64,000 bases of DNA, taken from assembly GCA_964572225.1 (NCBI GenBank), contig CAZNFR010000009.1, positions 1 to 64,000 on the forward strand, written 5' to 3'. This stretch comes from CAZNFR01 sp964572225 (GTDB lineage Bacteria; Bacteroidota; Bacteroidia; Bacteroidales; GCA-2748055). Below are positions 16,910 through 26,308 of this stretch, one piece after another. The translations under genes and the position numbers were made by a program. The notes under the pieces were generated by a model, which did not search any database, was not told where the DNA came from, and saw nothing but the letters and a program-made list of their open reading frames with translations. Numbering within the stretch: position 1 is the stretch's first letter; each line of letters begins with the position of its first letter.

Positions 16910-19900
16910 TTATTCCTCTTCCTTGAATTCTTCCAGGGTGAGGATCTTCAAAGGATCTTTTCCTGCCTTCTCAAGGATACGGTTCATTTCATCAGCCCGA
17001 ACAAGCAGTTCTTCAGATTTTCCCATTCGGTCTCTTAGTTCTCCCTCAAGAACAGTAAGCCGGGAAATTTGCGAATCGGTAGGTTTTCCATAATACCGCA
17101 TCACTCCTCCATAGACTGAGGAGATTCTTTCCCTTAGCTGCTCTTCACCTGTAATTCCTCCCATTTCGGTAGCTACCAGGGTTTTACGGAAGGTTTCCAG
17201 TTCGTCACCATAATCTTTCAGCTTCTGCTGGGAGGAAGTGCGAATATCATTGTCTTCTTCGTATTTTCTGATATCCTTTAGTATTCCATTGATCCTGGCA
17301 TCTACAAAAGCCAGATCTTCCAACATGCGGTAAGCCTTTCTCAGGGTTTTCAACTGGAGTTCCCTGTCTTCTGTCGAATGGGGAAGCCGGGGATCAAAGG
17401 CAATACTTACCTTACCTTCAAATTCCTCATCTCCTTTTATTACCTTAACCGTATAATCTCCCGGCAGGTAGGTTGGTCCGAACAATGCTCCTCCCGCCAG
17501 GTTATTGGAAGCAGGAACTTTGGGTGGTTTTTCTCTGGGGGTCCAGGCTTCCCGGTTAATACCCTTGCGTTTTCCTGCGGGAAGGGTAGCGATCTTTTCC
17601 CCTTCAGGATCGTAGACCTCCATGTACATATCTCCGAAAATATGCCGCTTCTTCATGTAATAGGTAATATAGACGGCATCGGTCGGATTCCTCCCAATAA
17701 ATTCATCGTCGCCGGAAAAGGTCTGGGCACCTCCCATGCTGGTGATCAGGTAAGGTCTGGAAGGAAGGAAAGCAAGATCCTGTTCCAGAATATTTTGGTT
17801 AAGGGCCCTGAGTGGAGTAAGGTCGTCAATGATCATTATTCCGCGGCCATGAGTGCCAAGAATCAGGTCATGATCCCTTGGATGTATGACCATCTCATGA
17901 ACCGCAACTTTAGGGATGCTCCCTTTGAGTCTGGACCATGATTCCCCATAGTCAATACTTACGTACAGTCCGAATTCGGTTCCCAGGAAGAGAAGATTCG
18001 GATTTACCAGATCCTGAACTATGTCCCAGCAATACCCTTCAATGTTTTCATCTACAAGTGAAACAAAACTTTCCCCGAAATCCTCTGTTTTAAATACATA
18101 GGGATTCATATCCCCGTCTCTGTGGTGATCCACCGTTACGTACATTGTCCCTTCCGCGAAACGCCCCGGTTCAACATTACTTATCCAGGTTTTCTGCGGA
18201 ATGCCTGGTAGGTTTTCGGTCACATTTTTCCAGGTTTTACCTCCATCGCGGGTTAGCTGAACATATCCATCGTCGGTACCTACCCAGATCACATCGGGGT
18301 TGAGGGGACTCTCTCCAATTGTGTAGATAGTCGCATTGTTTTCTGCCGTGGAGTTGTCGATGGTAATTCCCCCGGATTTTTCCTGTTTTTGCCTTTCCGG
18401 GTCATTGGTCGTAAGATCGGGCGATATCCTCTCCCAGCTGTCTCCCCTGTCGGGTGATCGGAATAAGTATTGTGAACCTACATACATATTATCGGTTGTC
18501 GGACTAAAGGCGATGGCCGAATTCCAGTTCCAGCGCAACTTACCCAGTTTTTCATCTCCATAGGGACGGATCTCTTTGACTTCACCGGTCTCTTTGTAAT
18601 AGCGGACGAAATTGCCTCCCTGCCACTGCCAGTAAAGAATATCAGGATCTACGGGGTCGGCAAAAACATAAAAACCATCACCGAACCCGACATTGTTCCA
18701 ATCCGAGTTGTTAATTCCACCCGGACTTTTACTGGGACCATACCAGGAGCCATTGTCCTGGAGTCCGCCGTAAACATGGTAAGGATCAGCCATATCGACC
18801 GATACCCGGTAGAATTGTGAAACCGGAAGATTTCGGAACATCAGCCAGGTTTTTCCCTGGTCTATGGATTTGTAAACACCGCCATCGGTACCCAGGTATA
18901 GCAGTTCGGGATTATTCCTGCTGATCCATAAGGCATGATGATCGACATGCACATCTCCCCCACCCACATAGGCTATTCTCATGGTTTTGCCCCCGTCATC
19001 ACTCACATGAAGATTGAAACTGGGCTTGTAAACCCGAAAAGTGTCAACCGGATCGGGGTAGATCTGATGAAAATAGAAGGGACGTTCGATAACGGCCTGA
19101 GATTTATTAACTCTTTCCCAGGAAGCACCATTATTGTCCGACCTGAATAAACCACCTTCATCATTACCGGCCTCAATAACCGCATACACCATATTCGGAG
19201 TTACCGGGGAAACGGCGACAGCAATTCTTCCCATCTCACTCTCCGGAAGTCCGTTGCTTAGCTTTTCCCAGTTTTTCCCTCCATCGCTGGTTTTGTATAT
19301 TCCGCTTCCAGGTCCCCCCGAACGGAAGGTATGGGCCTTTCGGCGAAAATCCCACATGCCTGCATAGAGAACATCCGGATTTTCAGGATTGATGGTAATA
19401 TCTGCACAACCGGTATTTTCATCAATAAAGAGCACTTTTTCCCAGCTTTCTCCACCATCGGTAGATTTGAAAACACCCCGTTGGGAATTGGGAGACCAGA
19501 GAGTACCCAGTGCAGCTACGTAAAGTATGTCAGGATTTTCAGGATGAATGGCAATTCTTCCTATTCGCTCCGTACTATCAAGACCAATTTCCTTCCACGT
19601 ATCGCCTCCGTCAGTGGTTTTATACATTCCGGTCCCCACAGAGACCGAATTCCTTACCCAGGATTCGCCGGTACCTGCATATATGGTGTCGGGATGATCC
19701 TGAACAATTGCGATGGCCCCTATAGACTGGGTGTGATCATCAAAAACCGGTTTGAATTCGATTCCGCCGTTGGTGGATTTCCATATCCCGCCGCTGGCCG
19801 AACCCACAAAGATGATTCTGGGATCTGAATGAACCGCATCAAGAGCAGATATCCTTCCACTCATGGTGGCCGGTCCAATACTTCTTGCCTGAATTTCTCC

Positions 19901-20008
19901 AAAAGTGTTATGATCCAATTTCACCTGGGCCAGGGAGGTGAAAATGAAAACAAAAACGAAAAGGACAGAAAGAAAGGCAGTTTTAAGGTTAGTGTTAATG
20001 GCTGTCAT
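16910..20008 (-). CDS. Large exported BNR-repeat (sortilin/VPS10-like) propeller protein
   Basis: A 1032-residue protein from the ATG at 20008. I chose this start because it begins a signal peptide (about 1-28, ending SLAQ); the frame extends to 20152, but that overlaps the preceding gene. At least eleven BNR/Asp-box repeats of the form S-DGG--W (TTDGGDTW, STDGGESW, TSDGGKNW, SPDRGDSW, IDYGESW and others) spread over about residues 50-750, indicating two beta-propellers of the VPS10/glycosyl-hydrolase-like type. The C-terminal about 280 residues hold a beta domain and a helical, charged end. No catalytic function can be read; relatives are exported proteins often annotated as glycosyl hydrolases without proof. 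It starts 19 bases after the LolA-like gene. Confidence 0.9.
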   Translation of the reverse strand: MTAINTNLKTAFLSVLFVFVFIFTSLAQVKLDHNTFGEIQARSIGPATMSGRISALDAVHSDPRIIFVGSASGGIWKSTNGGIEFKPVFDDHTQSIGAIAIVQDHPDTIYAGTGESWVRNSVSVGTGMYKTTDGGDTWKEIGLDSTERIGRIAIHPENPDILYVAALGTLWSPNSQRGVFKSTDGGESWEKVLFIDENTGCADITINPENPDVLYAGMWDFRRKAHTFRSGGPGSGIYKTSDGGKNWEKLSNGLPESEMGRIAVAVSPVTPNMVYAVIEAGNDEGGLFRSDNNGASWERVNKSQAVIERPFYFHQIYPDPVDTFRVYKPSFNLHVSDDGGKTMRIAYVGGGDVHVDHHALWISRNNPELLYLGTDGGVYKSIDQGKTWLMFRNLPVSQFYRVSVDMADPYHVYGGLQDNGSWYGPSKSPGGINNSDWNNVGFGDGFYVFADPVDPDILYWQWQGGNFVRYYKETGEVKEIRPYGDEKLGKLRWNWNSAIAFSPTTDNMYVGSQYLFRSPDRGDSWERISPDLTTNDPERQKQEKSGGITIDNSTAENNATIYTIGESPLNPDVIWVGTDDGYVQLTRDGGKTWKNVTENLPGIPQKTWISNVEPGRFAEGTMYVTVDHHRDGDMNPYVFKTEDFGESFVSLVDENIEGYCWDIVQDLVNPNLLFLGTEFGLYVSIDYGESWSRLKGSIPKVAVHEMVIHPRDHDLILGTHGRGIMIIDDLTPLRALNQNILEQDLAFLPSRPYLITSMGGAQTFSGDDEFIGRNPTDAVYITYYMKKRHIFGDMYMEVYDPEGEKIATLPAGKRKGINREAWTPREKPPKVPASNNLAGGALFGPTYLPGDYTVKVIKGDEEFEGKVSIAFDPRLPHSTEDRELQLKTLRKAYRMLEDLAFVDARINGILKDIRKYEEDNDIRTSSQQKLKDYGDELETFRKTLVATEMGGITGEEQLRERISSVYGGVMRYYGKPTDSQISRLTVLEGELRDRMGKSEELLVRADEMNRILEKAGKDPLKILTLEEFKEEE

Positions 20009-20027
20009 GATCTGGTTAAGGTCGGAT

Positions 20028-20768
20028 TTATTCTTCTCCCCCCTGCTCGGAACTGGAAGGTTTTTCGAATAAACTGTTGTCCAGCTCAGTATCGATCTCA
20101 AAACTCTCAAGTACAATTTGCATGGTAACCTGATCCCCCATTCTGGATTCAATACTATGGGCCATGATCATGCCTTCGACAGGCTTGAAATTGCTGTAAT
20201 AGGAGGATGATTCCACCTCAGCGCCCTGAACATTTACCTTGGAGTCTACCCTGAGAACAACATAATTCTCAGAATCAATGTAATACAAAAATTCATCCCC
20301 GTCCGGCTTTACCAGCTTTAATTTATATACCGGGGTTCCTTCCATATCTTCTTCCCCAACCAGGGTGAGATCAAAGCCTTTTTCTTTCCAGTTGTAAAGG
20401 TCCCCATCCATATCCGCCATTTGCTCGAGACTTTTATTCTGATCCTCTCCCATATCCTGAGGTTCCATGCTGCCGGTCCAGGGCATGATCGCCCATCCGG
20501 ATTCGCCGTTATAAGCCTGTACCATCTTGGTTCCCTGAATTTCCGCTTCCATCCTCATCATACCAGGTCTTTTCTGGTATAGAACAATGGGAAATTCCAT
20601 GCCCATCTGCATGGCTTTTCCTTTGGATACAATGGTTTTAATATCGGATACTTTATCCTGACCGATCACTTCAAAATAGTTTTCCAGGATTTTATCCACA
20701 TCCTGGGCTGAAAGGGTAAGTGTGCCTGCCAGAATAATCAGGCCGAGAAGAGAAAAGTACTTTTTCAT
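20028..20768 (-). CDS. Exported LolA-like outer-membrane-lipoprotein-sorting fold protein
   Basis: A 246-residue protein with a signal peptide (about 1-21, ending LSAQ). The mature part is beta-rich, with a LolA/LolB-like pattern: an N-terminal helix (DVDKILENYFEVIG), strands with GKAMQMGMEFPIVLYQKRPGMMRMEAEIQG, and a conserved AYNGESGWAIMPW. Such folds bind lipid or hydrophobic ligands in the periplasm. It is not the housekeeping LolA by sequence. It lies between kdsA (78-base gap) and the BNR propeller protein (19-base gap), so it is probably co-transcribed with the latter. Confidence 0.82.
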   Translation of the reverse strand: MKKYFSLLGLIILAGTLTLSAQDVDKILENYFEVIGQDKVSDIKTIVSKGKAMQMGMEFPIVLYQKRPGMMRMEAEIQGTKMVQAYNGESGWAIMPWTGSMEPQDMGEDQNKSLEQMADMDGDLYNWKEKGFDLTLVGEEDMEGTPVYKLKLVKPDGDEFLYYIDSENYVVLRVDSKVNVQGAEVESSSYYSNFKPVEGMIMAHSIESRMGDQVTMQIVLESFEIDTELDNSLFEKPSSSEQGGEE

Positions 20769-20846
20769 AATTTACTTGGTTTAGGATTTAATAAAACATG
20801 AACAATCTAATTTACGGTATAGTTTAATGGTTTTCCAAATAAAACC

Positions 20847-21683
20847 TTATCCTTTGCTGAGTTCGTTAATTACTTTTCGGATCTCCAGCAAATTTATAAG
20901 TAATCCTTCCATCAGGTCCATCCTTAGCATGTTTGCACCGTCAGACAATGCCTTTTCCGGCTCGGGATGAGTCTCAATAAAGATCCCATCCACTCCGACC
21001 GCAATTCCTGCACGGGCAATGGTCTCAATTAATTCCGGTTGTCCGCCGGTAACACCCGAGCTCTGATTGGGCTGCTGCAGGGAGTGGGTAATATCCAGAA
21101 CCACAGGGGTTCCGGATTTTTGCATTTCCGGAATACCCCGGTAATCTACCACCAGGTCCTGATACCCAAAGGTCGTGCCACGTTCGGTAAGCATAAGGTT
21201 TTCGTTCCCTGTGCTTCGGACCTTATCAACAGCAAACTGCATGGCAGATGCAGAAAGAAACTGACCCTTTTTTATGTTGACCCAACGACCGGTCTCTCCC
21301 GCAGCAATCAGGAGATCGGTCTGTCTGCATAAAAATGCCGGGATCTGAAGAACATCTGCTACTTCTGCAGCAATTCCAGCCTCGGCTGCCGAATGAATAT
21401 CGGTTATGACAGGCAGCTCAAATTCCGATTTAAGCCTGGAAAGCAGCATGAGCGACTCTTCATCTCCCAGGCCCGCGAAGGAATCAAGCCTGGAACGGTT
21501 GGCTTTTCGATAGGAAGCTTTGAAAACATAAGGAATTTTCAGTTTTTCGGTCAGCTCCTTCATGTAGCCGGCTATTTGTTTAAGATTCTCATAACTCTCC
21601 ACAACACAGGGCCCTGCCAGAAGGAAAAAATTTCCATTCTCAGTGAAGTGAATGTTTTCAATGGATTCAAGCTTACTTATCAT
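20847..21683 (-). CDS. kdsA: 3-deoxy-8-phosphooctulonate synthase (KDO8P synthase)
   Basis: A 278-residue enzyme condensing phosphoenolpyruvate with arabinose-5-phosphate to KDO-8-phosphate for lipopolysaccharide inner core. Motifs: AGPCVVES near residue 24, FKASYRKANRSRLDSF, QIPAFLCRQTDLL and FIETHPEPEKALSDGANML. The Cys in AGPC, where enzymes of the E. coli type have Asn, together with the later His, Glu and Asp, points to the metal-dependent class. Its start is 8 bases after the rarA stop, so the two form an operon. Its presence shows an LPS-bearing Gram-negative cell. Confidence 0.96.
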   Translation of the reverse strand: MISKLESIENIHFTENGNFFLLAGPCVVESYENLKQIAGYMKELTEKLKIPYVFKASYRKANRSRLDSFAGLGDEESLMLLSRLKSEFELPVITDIHSAAEAGIAAEVADVLQIPAFLCRQTDLLIAAGETGRWVNIKKGQFLSASAMQFAVDKVRSTGNENLMLTERGTTFGYQDLVVDYRGIPEMQKSGTPVVLDITHSLQQPNQSSGVTGGQPELIETIARAGIAVGVDGIFIETHPEPEKALSDGANMLRMDLMEGLLINLLEIRKVINELSKG

Positions 21684-21691
21684 AGAGTCGT

Positions 21692-22981
21692 TTATTTATA
21701 CCGGTCTTTCCACAGGGCTGAAAGACGTTTTAAAATCTCATTTTCCCGGGTATTATCCCCGGCCGAATAGAAATCCTTGTCCTGCAGACTTTCCGGAAAA
21801 TAATTATCGTCTACAAAATGCTGATCGTAGTTATGGGCATATTTGTATTCTTTTCCGTATCCCAGCTCCTTCATTAGCCTGGTTGGAGCATTCCGGAGAT
21901 CTAAAGGTACGGCTAAGTTTCCTGTTTTCCTCACAATTTCCTGGGCTTTATTGATGGCCATATAGGCCGAATTGCTTTTCGGGGAAGAAGCCAGGTAAAT
22001 AGTTACTTCTGAAAGGATTATCCTGGATTCCGGCCATCCGATCTTATTTACCGCATCAAACCCCTGGTTGGCAATAAGCAGGGCATTCGGATTTGCAAGT
22101 CCGATATCCTCAGCTGCCAGAATGAGCAACCTCCGGGCTATGAATTTAACATCCTCCCCGCCTTCGATCATCCTGGCCAGCCAATAAACCGAGGCATCCG
22201 GATCACTTCCACGAACCGATTTGATAAAGGCGGAAATGATATCGTAATGCATTTCCCCGTTCTTATCATAAATTGCCAGGTTTTCCTGAATGATCTTTTT
22301 AACCTTTTCATTGGTAATGGAGATCTTTTCCTCCTTATTTTCAGACATTTCCGAATTGATCACCAGTTCCAGAGCATTGAGGAGTTTTCTGGCATCTCCT
22401 CCCGAATACTGAAAGAGAGCTTCCTTTTCCCTGATCTCCACCTTTAGAGTCTTTAGAAAGCTGTCCTCCTTTAACGCCCTCTCGAGAAGTAAATCCAGTT
22501 CCTTCACTCCCAGACTCTCCAGCACATACACCTGCGACCGGGAAAGCAGAGGGCTGATCACCTCAAACGAAGGATTCTCGGTGGTGGCCCCGATAAGGAT
22601 CACTATACCCTGTTCAACCGCACCCAATAAAGAATCCTGCTGAGATTTACTAAATCTGTGAATCTCGTCTATAAAGAGAACAGGGGAGGGCTTGGAGAAG
22701 AATTGCTGATTCCGCGCCTTTTCAATGGTTTCCCTTACATCCTTCACCCCGGAGTTAATCGCCGATAAACTGTAAAAAGGACGCTCGAGACGATTAGCCA
22801 CAATCCTGGCAAGAGTGGTTTTTCCTACACCGGGAGGACCCCAGAGAATAAAGGAGCTAAGATTGCCCGATTCAATCATTTTCCGGATGATCCCATCCCT
22901 GCCCGTAAGCTTTTCCTGTCCCAGATACCCTTCCAGGTCCGAGGGCCTTAACCGTTCCGCAAGTGGCCTGTTTGAAACCAT
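21692..22981 (-). CDS. rarA: Replication-associated recombination protein A (AAA+ ATPase)
   Basis: A RarA/MgsA AAA+ ATPase of 429 residues from the ATG at 22981; a TTG six bases further upstream is also in frame. It acts at stalled replication forks together with single-strand-binding protein. The N-terminal RPSDLEGYLGQEKL is diagnostic, Walker A is GPPGVGKTTLA, and Walker B is VLFIDEIHRF. A sensor 1 ATTENPSFEV and the family's C-terminal tetramerisation region (IISAFIKSVRGSDPDASVYWLARM) follow. Length is typical. It is transcribed into kdsA (8-base gap). Confidence 0.96.
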   Translation of the reverse strand: MVSNRPLAERLRPSDLEGYLGQEKLTGRDGIIRKMIESGNLSSFILWGPPGVGKTTLARIVANRLERPFYSLSAINSGVKDVRETIEKARNQQFFSKPSPVLFIDEIHRFSKSQQDSLLGAVEQGIVILIGATTENPSFEVISPLLSRSQVYVLESLGVKELDLLLERALKEDSFLKTLKVEIREKEALFQYSGGDARKLLNALELVINSEMSENKEEKISITNEKVKKIIQENLAIYDKNGEMHYDIISAFIKSVRGSDPDASVYWLARMIEGGEDVKFIARRLLILAAEDIGLANPNALLIANQGFDAVNKIGWPESRIILSEVTIYLASSPKSNSAYMAINKAQEIVRKTGNLAVPLDLRNAPTRLMKELGYGKEYKYAHNYDQHFVDDNYFPESLQDKDFYSAGDNTRENEILKRLSALWKDRYK

Positions 22982-23110
22982 ATCCAATTTTTGAAGTATA
23001 AAGATAGTAATTATTGAAGGTAACCACAGATCCGTTTTTCGGTTCCGGGGCTTACCCTTGATTTTTATTGTTATGGTTAATAAATCCTAAATCATAAAAT
23101 CCTGAAACGT

Positions 23111-24199
23111 ATGTTAAAAAAGAAAATTTCCCTGGTTTTTCTGAGCATTACCCTTGCTTTTACCGCAAGCTTGAAAGCTCAGATTGATGAAATTGATTTT
23201 ATTAAAGGAGGGATAGAAGATGCAGAGAAACTCTTCGAAGGATATCTGACTCCTTTTGGAAATGCCTTTGGTGCCGATCTCAATGCAGGTTGGTACAATA
23301 CCGCTAAACCCCACAAACTGGGAGGATTCGATGTGACCATCACAGTAAATGCTGTCTGGGCACCTTCGGAAGATAAATTATTTGATCTGGCTAAACTAAT
23401 GCTGGACGGAACCGTGATCGGAGATCCGGAAAGTCCTACCATCATGGGTAAGCAGACCGACGAACGACCCAGAATATCCTATTCTGAATCCGTGGGTGGA
23501 AAAGGGGTTACAGTAGCGGAATATACCATGCCTAACGGGACCGGACTGAATCTGGTTCCACTGCCTATGGCTCAGGTCGGGATCGGACTTCCCTTCGGTA
23601 CCGAAATTAACGGACGCTTTCTGCCCTCCCTTAGTTTCGGAGACTATGGGAATATCGGACTCTGGGGTGTGGGACTGAAACACAGTATTTTTCAACATAT
23701 TCCGGTCCTGAAAAAATTACCGGTCCTGGAAGGAAGCCTACAAGGCGGGTACACAAAAATGAATTCCTTTGCCAATGTTGAGTTTACTCCCGATGATATT
23801 GCAGTGGACCTTATCCAAAACGATAACCTCTGGCTTGATCAAAGATTAATCTTTGAAGTGGAAGCATGGACTGTCAACCTGGTCTTTTCTCAAACTCTTC
23901 CCGTCATTACCTTTTACCAGGGAATCGGATACAGTAATTCTACCACCCAGATCGCACTTGAAGGAAACTATCCCATTAGCCGCCTTGAAACCGATACCGA
24001 CAGTCCCTATTTTGGTGAAATTGTGGTTGACGAGCAGGATGTGTACGAAGATCCTTTCGACATTGAAATCCTGAACTCAAAAGACCTCAGGTTGAATGCC
24101 GGTTTCCGCATTAAACTCGGGGTGATTACCCTGCATTTCGATTATACCAGAGCCAACTATAGTAGCGTTACCGGGGGGATTGGAGTAAGCTTCCGCTAA
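23111..24199 (+). CDS. DUF6588-family exported protein, probable outer-membrane protein
   Basis: A 362-residue protein with a signal peptide (about 1-23, ending SLKAQ). The body is rich in alternating beta-strand-like segments with Gly and aromatic residues, and ends in a strand of the type GGIGVSFR, as in outer-membrane beta-barrels. Its opening (EKLFEGYLTPFGNAFGADLNAGWYNTA) matches the DUF6588 pattern known in Bacteroidota; the function is unknown. It stands alone, divergent from rarA and followed by a strong terminator. Confidence 0.83.
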   Translation: MLKKKISLVFLSITLAFTASLKAQIDEIDFIKGGIEDAEKLFEGYLTPFGNAFGADLNAGWYNTAKPHKLGGFDVTITVNAVWAPSEDKLFDLAKLMLDGTVIGDPESPTIMGKQTDERPRISYSESVGGKGVTVAEYTMPNGTGLNLVPLPMAQVGIGLPFGTEINGRFLPSLSFGDYGNIGLWGVGLKHSIFQHIPVLKKLPVLEGSLQGGYTKMNSFANVEFTPDDIAVDLIQNDNLWLDQRLIFEVEAWTVNLVFSQTLPVITFYQGIGYSNSTTQIALEGNYPISRLETDTDSPYFGEIVVDEQDVYEDPFDIEILNSKDLRLNAGFRIKLGVITLHFDYTRANYSSVTGGIGVSFR

Positions 24200-24226
24200 C
24201 CACACAATTAACTATGACTAATGGAG

Positions 24227-24253
24227 AGCCGGAATTTTTTCCGGCTTTTTTTT
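24227..24253 (+). terminator. Intrinsic terminator after the DUF6588 gene
   Basis: AGCCGGAA (24227-24234) pairs with TTCCGGCT (24239-24246) around a four-base T loop, followed by eight or more T residues. It lies 28 bases after the stop codon of the DUF6588 gene. Confidence 0.88.
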
Positions 24254-24290
24254 GAACTCTTTGTAACCAAATTGTTTTTATTAAAAAGCC

Positions 24291-24707
24291 ATGAAAGAAA
24301 ACAAAACCCAAAAGACTCAGGCAGAGCCCATCGATTTTATCAATAGTCTTGATAACGAAAAGCGAAAGAAGGACGCGCTCGAAGTTCTCAATATGATGCA
24401 GGAAATCTCCGGGGAAAAAGGAAATATGTGGGGAGAAAGCATCGTCGGGTTCGGAAAATATCACTATAAGTACGCAAGCGGCAGGGAAGGAGATTGGTTT
24501 ATTGTCGGATTCTCACCGAGAAAACAGAACATGACCGTTTACCTCAATTATTTTTTTGAGAAGAATGAGGATCTTATGAATAAACTTGGAAAATATAAGA
24601 CCGGGAAAGCCTGCCTCTATGTGAAAGAACTGGAAGATGTGGATAAAGAGACTCTTTATGCCCTTATCAAAAAGGTTTACGAGGATAAAAAAAATGAGAA
24701 TTCGTAA
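24291..24707 (+). CDS. DUF1801 (YdhG-like) domain protein
   Basis: A 138-residue cytosolic protein of the DUF1801 superfamily. It shows the family pattern: an N-terminal helix (IDFINSLDNEKRKKDALEVL), the strand with WGESIVGFGKYHYKY, then GFSPRKQNMTVYL and a C-terminal GKACLYVKELEDVDKETL helix. The biochemical role of the family is unknown. It is monocistronic, behind the DUF6588 terminator and convergent with the oxidoreductase gene at 24745. Confidence 0.88.
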   Translation: MKENKTQKTQAEPIDFINSLDNEKRKKDALEVLNMMQEISGEKGNMWGESIVGFGKYHYKYASGREGDWFIVGFSPRKQNMTVYLNYFFEKNEDLMNKLGKYKTGKACLYVKELEDVDKETLYALIKKVYEDKKNENS

Positions 24708-24744
24708 ATAAGGGATCTTAACCTTAGGGGTTTTCCAAAGGTTT

Positions 24745-25431
24745 CTAGCTTCTGACTATTTTGAAATTGAAATTAACGTCATGATATTTAGCGTATAAAC
24801 GTGTCCAGATAGGCAGCAGCATTTCGGTTCCACGCGCAGTGGAGATATCACCGAGATCCAAAATATTCTTATCTTCCCAACCAAAAGAATGAAGGATGTG
24901 CATTACCTCCTTTTTGGCCTCTTCATGATCCCCGCTTATAAATACATTGTGATCTCCTTCCACCCTCGAAGGATCGACCATCAATCCGGCGTTCATGGTG
25001 TTCAGGGTCTTGACCACCTTCAACTCCGGATATGCTCTTTGGATTAGTTCACCTAAAGAATCTGTATTTGAAACACTGAGGGTAGGTGGAAATCCGGAAG
25101 TAAAATCCAGGGGATTGGCCACATCCACAAGAATTCTGGAGTTGAGATGCTTATCTTCCACCTTGTTAAGGATCTCCAGAATGGCCAGTCCTTTTGTGCA
25201 GTTAAAGATAATACGGTTTTCTTTTATGGTATTGGGGATATCCGCAAGTTGTATTTCGGGATTTTCTTCCAGAAAAACTCTGACAGGTGGATTTCCATAA
25301 CTGTCATTTTCGGTGCGTAGAAGAGTATCTTCAATGTTCCGGGTACCCATGGTTACCTCGTAACCCAGATCCGAAAGTTTCTTACTCAGCGTACGGCCTA
25401 CGATACCCGTTCCAAGTATTCCGGTTTTCAT
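24745..25431 (-). CDS. NADPH-dependent F420 reductase-like oxidoreductase
   Basis: About 228 residues from the ATG at 25431; a TTG nine bases upstream is in frame. The N-terminal Rossmann motif GILGTGIVGRTLSKKL is followed by EVTMGTRN, the pattern for NADP(H) preference in the F420-reductase (Fno)/NADP-oxidoreductase coenzyme F420-dependent family. Later motifs are VDVANPLD and VVKTLNTMNAGLM. Bacteroidota do not usually make F420, so the in vivo partner is probably another hydride acceptor. Monocistronic. Confidence 0.85.
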   Translation of the reverse strand: MKTGILGTGIVGRTLSKKLSDLGYEVTMGTRNIEDTLLRTENDSYGNPPVRVFLEENPEIQLADIPNTIKENRIIFNCTKGLAILEILNKVEDKHLNSRILVDVANPLDFTSGFPPTLSVSNTDSLGELIQRAYPELKVVKTLNTMNAGLMVDPSRVEGDHNVFISGDHEEAKKEVMHILHSFGWEDKNILDLGDISTARGTEMLLPIWTRLYAKYHDVNFNFKIVRS

Positions 25432-25667
25432 AACAGGCAATTAATTTGGGTTTACGAAAATTCAATTCAACTCTTTTCGAGAAAAAAGAAATAAATCAAC
25501 CACCAAAGTTATGGAATTCATGATTGCCAGAGCTTTTCCTGTAAACAAAATACCGGGAAAATTGAGAAGCCTCTTTTGAGAGTTATAACGACAAGTGCGA
25601 TAGGCTATTAGATCACTATACTCCCAGTAAAAGATGCCTCAATTATGGATAAGAAATGGAGGCTCCA

Positions 25668-26147
25668 TTACCGGTTCAATAGCCAGCCCTTTGCAGCCCA
25701 AAGGAAATCATATATTATCCAGATCAGGTAAGGCAGGAGAACAAAGGGTGATACCTTATCAATTTCCAGTAAAGTGATGAAAAGGAACACCAACAATAAG
25801 ATATATGGAATAAGGGCTGTAAGGCTGGCCACAGGATTATGCAGCCCGAACAGCAAATAATTCCAGAATTCATTATAGGCAAGGATCAGGACCACCAGAA
25901 TAACTACCATGCCTTTTGCGTGCCGGTTCGAATAATAAAAGGCGCGGTAAAGAATAATCGCATTGATTATGTAAAAAAGGACCCCAATGGTGATCCAGCC
26001 TCTGCGGGGAATCATGAACGCAGGATTTTTAATATGGGTAAACATCCCGCTCAGGTCCTTATTTACAATTAAAGCCCCCGAAAGGGCAAAGACCAGACAT
26101 ATAGTGAGACTATACAACAGATACCGGTATGAGCGATTCAATGTCAT
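25668..26147 (-). CDS. TspO/MBR-like five-helix membrane protein
   Basis: A 159-residue protein with five predicted membrane helices. The loop NPAFMIPRRGWITIGVLFYIINAIILYRAF and the last helix FVLLPYLIWIIYDFL resemble helices 1-2 and 5 of TspO/MBR proteins, which bind porphyrins and cholesterol-like ligands. The family's Trp-rich helix 3-4 region is only partly recognisable (NEFWNYLLFG). It is a divergent member at best. The surrounding 200-base spacers on both sides hold no other gene. Confidence 0.68.
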   Translation of the reverse strand: MTLNRSYRYLLYSLTICLVFALSGALIVNKDLSGMFTHIKNPAFMIPRRGWITIGVLFYIINAIILYRAFYYSNRHAKGMVVILVVLILAYNEFWNYLLFGLHNPVASLTALIPYILLLVFLFITLLEIDKVSPFVLLPYLIWIIYDFLWAAKGWLLNR

Positions 26148-26308
26148 TCGTTAAAATTAGAAAAAACCGAAATTGATTGGGTGGGTATTTTTAGTTAGGG
26201 ATGGTCAGGTATTGTCCGTTTGCTGGAATCCAAAAACCGGTCATGAATTAAATTTACCTTTTTTTTCGAATACTGGGGGATATTGCTGATCTTTTTTTTA
26301 CCGGGTAG

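Noticed and set aside
16910..20152. Start of the BNR propeller gene at 20152
   Set aside because: The upstream 48 codons overlap the LolA-like gene and do not look like a signal peptide. The ATG at 20008 begins a clear signal peptide and leaves a normal 19-base gap.
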